6,107 nt of DNA, taken from positions 1-6,107 of the forward strand of contig CAMWUB010000093.1 in assembly GCA_947177345.1 (NCBI GenBank), in the 5' to 3' direction. A model generated the notes under the pieces. That model saw nothing but the letters and a program-made list of their open reading frames with translations. It was not told the origin of the DNA and made no database searches. Both the position numbers and the translations under genes were made by a program. Below, in pieces: positions 5,024 through 6,107 of the stretch. This DNA comes from an uncultured Ruminococcus sp. Its GTDB lineage: Bacteria; Bacillota; Clostridia; Oscillospirales; Ruminococcaceae. The stretch's first letter is position 1; the number at the start of each line of letters is the position of its first letter.

Positions 5024-6107
5024 ATGAAAAATTTAATCATAGTTAAAAAAATTCTTGCCTTTATGACTTGTTCCGCAATATCCGCCGGAATAATTGTAAA
5101 CTATCCTAATAATGAAGACATTCAGACAGACGTTTCAGCTAAGACAATTGCAGAAATTCAGGAGGAAAGAAGAGCAAATGAAGCTAAAATTGCTGAGTAT
5201 GAAACTCAGATAAATTCTCTCGAAAACGATAAAGTAAATCAGAAAGCTTTTCAGGAAACTCTTGCTGACCAGATTTATCTTATTCAACAGAATATATTTC
5301 TCCTTAACAATGAACTCGATAAACTTACCGGTGAAATTTCCACTACAGAAGAAAATATCAGACATCTTGATTCTGATATAGCCGTACAGCAGGAACTTAT
5401 CAACAGTAATATCGAATTATTCAAAAAGCGTCTTTGCACTATGTACATATCTGGTAATAACAAGCTCGCTGAAGTGGTACTGGGTTCTGCAAGTTTCTAT
5501 GATGTCATGTCAAGTGTGGAACTTGTAAACAGAATAGCATCACATGACGAGGAACTTATAAACAAGCTCCTTGACGAAATAGACGGTCTTGAAAAATCTA
5601 AAAAAGACCTCGAATTTGAAAAATTCACACTACAGACAAAACTCGAGGAGCAGGCAGATAAAGTAACTCAGAAATCAGCGGAAATTCTCCAGCTTAACGA
5701 AAAAATGGAACAGACTCAGGAAATTATCGACAGAATAAAATTAGAACAGATTCGGTTAGACCAGACTAAAACCGATACTCAAAAATATCTCGACGAACTC
5801 GCTCAGGAAGAAGTCAAGATAGAAGAGGAAATCCGCAGACACGCCGAAGAAGCACAGCGTCGTTACGAAGAAGAACAACGTCGCATAGCACTGCAGAAAG
5901 AAGCAGAACGTCTTGAAGCTGAACGCATAGAACAGGAAAGACTGGCTATTGTTGAACAGGCATCACGTGAACGGGAGTCAAGAGAAATTGAATCACGTGA
6001 AAATGCATCTCGTGAACAGGAATCAAGGGAAATCGAATCTCGTGAAAATGCGTCTCGTGAACAGGAATCAAGGGAAATCGAATCTCGTGAAAATGCGTCT
6101 CGTGAAC
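5024..6107 (+). CDS. Paralogous secreted coiled-coil protein, 3' end outside the window
   Basis: The frame is open from the ATG at 5024 to the window edge, giving 361 complete residues without a stop. It is clearly a duplicate of the preceding M23 protein, about half identical by eye across the coiled coil. Shared features are a hydrophobic N-terminus (about 8-27), AKTI.EIQ.ER.ANE (about 39-53), LFKKRLC.MYISGNN (about 132-146), VLGSASFYD (152-160) and EIDGLEK (185-191). A cleavage site after VSA (about 39) is possible. The spacer region then diverges: from residue 314 it becomes a 15-residue Ser-Arg-Glu repeat. No catalytic domain is visible before the edge. By analogy an M23 domain is expected further on, but this cannot be seen; the protein could instead be a non-catalytic activator. 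It is probably a second exported partner of FtsEX. Its start is fixed by an in-frame stop 15 bases upstream, although the ribosome binding site is unusually distant. Confidence 0.85.
   Translation, partial: MKNLIIVKKILAFMTCSAISAGIIVNYPNNEDIQTDVSAKTIAEIQEERRANEAKIAEYETQINSLENDKVNQKAFQETLADQIYLIQQNIFLLNNELDKLTGEISTTEENIRHLDSDIAVQQELINSNIELFKKRLCTMYISGNNKLAEVVLGSASFYDVMSSVELVNRIASHDEELINKLLDEIDGLEKSKKDLEFEKFTLQTKLEEQADKVTQKSAEILQLNEKMEQTQEIIDRIKLEQIRLDQTKTDTQKYLDELAQEEVKIEEEIRRHAEEAQRRYEEEQRRIALQKEAERLEAERIEQERLAIVEQASRERESREIESRENASREQESREIESRENASREQESREIESRENASRE
5963..6107 (+). repeat. 45-bp in-frame tandem repeat encoding Ser-Arg-Glu units
   Basis: Three full copies (5963-6007, 6008-6052, 6053-6097) and ten bases of a fourth (6098-6107) are visible, and the array continues past the edge. 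Each copy encodes SREQESREIESRENA or a close variant, itself three five-residue units starting Ser-Arg-Glu. Copies 2 and 3 are identical at every base. Copy 1 differs at several positions, mostly silent, with one Gln-to-Arg change. Exact identity between neighbours points to recent slippage or unequal recombination, so the copy number may vary between strains. The repeat lies where the first paralogue has its charged helical spacer. Confidence 0.9.

Noticed and set aside
5020..5025. Perfect TATAAT -10 box just before the second paralogue
   Set aside because: No -35 match lies 16-18 bases upstream and there is no TGn extension. Transcription would begin after the ATG at 5024, so it could not serve this gene.
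5963..6107. CRISPR-like array at the right edge
   Set aside because: The 45-bp units are directly adjacent without unique spacers, and keep an open coding frame, so this is a coding tandem repeat.

Overview
The window looks like a chromosomal segment from a low-GC, Gram-positive anaerobe of the class Clostridia, most likely a Ruminococcus-like member of the Oscillospiraceae. This is inferred from AT-rich DNA, frequent ATA/CTT/GAA codons, strong AAGGAGG-type ribosome binding sites, TTG starts, and an FtsEX-plus-M23 peptidase gene order known from Clostridia. No species can be named from the sequence alone. All convincing genes are on the + strand and form one compact cluster.

Layout: positions 1-332 hold no supportable gene. 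They contain a 9-bp inverted repeat, a 12-bp palindrome (TTTGTTAACAAA) and a possible extended -10 promoter. Next comes a CdaR/PucR-type transcriptional regulator. Its start is best placed at 333, not at the first in-frame ATG at 228. It is followed after 15 bp by ftsE (TTG start), which overlaps ftsX by one base. After a 21-bp gap comes a secreted coiled-coil protein ending in an M23 metallopeptidase domain with all expected zinc ligands (TTG start at 3428). A second, diverged copy of that protein starts at 5024 and runs off the right edge of the window before any catalytic domain is reached.

How the genes fit together: FtsE (ATPase) and FtsX (membrane subunit) form a type VII ABC-like complex that does not transport. 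In the systems studied, it uses ATP hydrolysis to move an extracellular coiled-coil partner (EnvC, PcsB, CwlO or RipC) and so switch on peptidoglycan cleavage at division or elongation sites. The two paralogous coiled-coil proteins downstream are the obvious candidate partners here. The leading regulator may control the cluster or simply be co-transcribed with it.

Unusual points: FtsE carries a roughly 130-residue, strongly acidic C-terminal tail. There are two tandem FtsEX-partner paralogues, whose spacers differ: a long Glu/Arg/Lys/Gln helix in the first and a 15-residue Ser-Arg-Glu tandem repeat with identical DNA copies in the second. An 18-bp perfect palindrome lies between the Shine-Dalgarno sequence and the start codon of the second paralogue. 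No CRISPR array, tRNA, rRNA, insertion sequence or convincing intrinsic terminator was seen.
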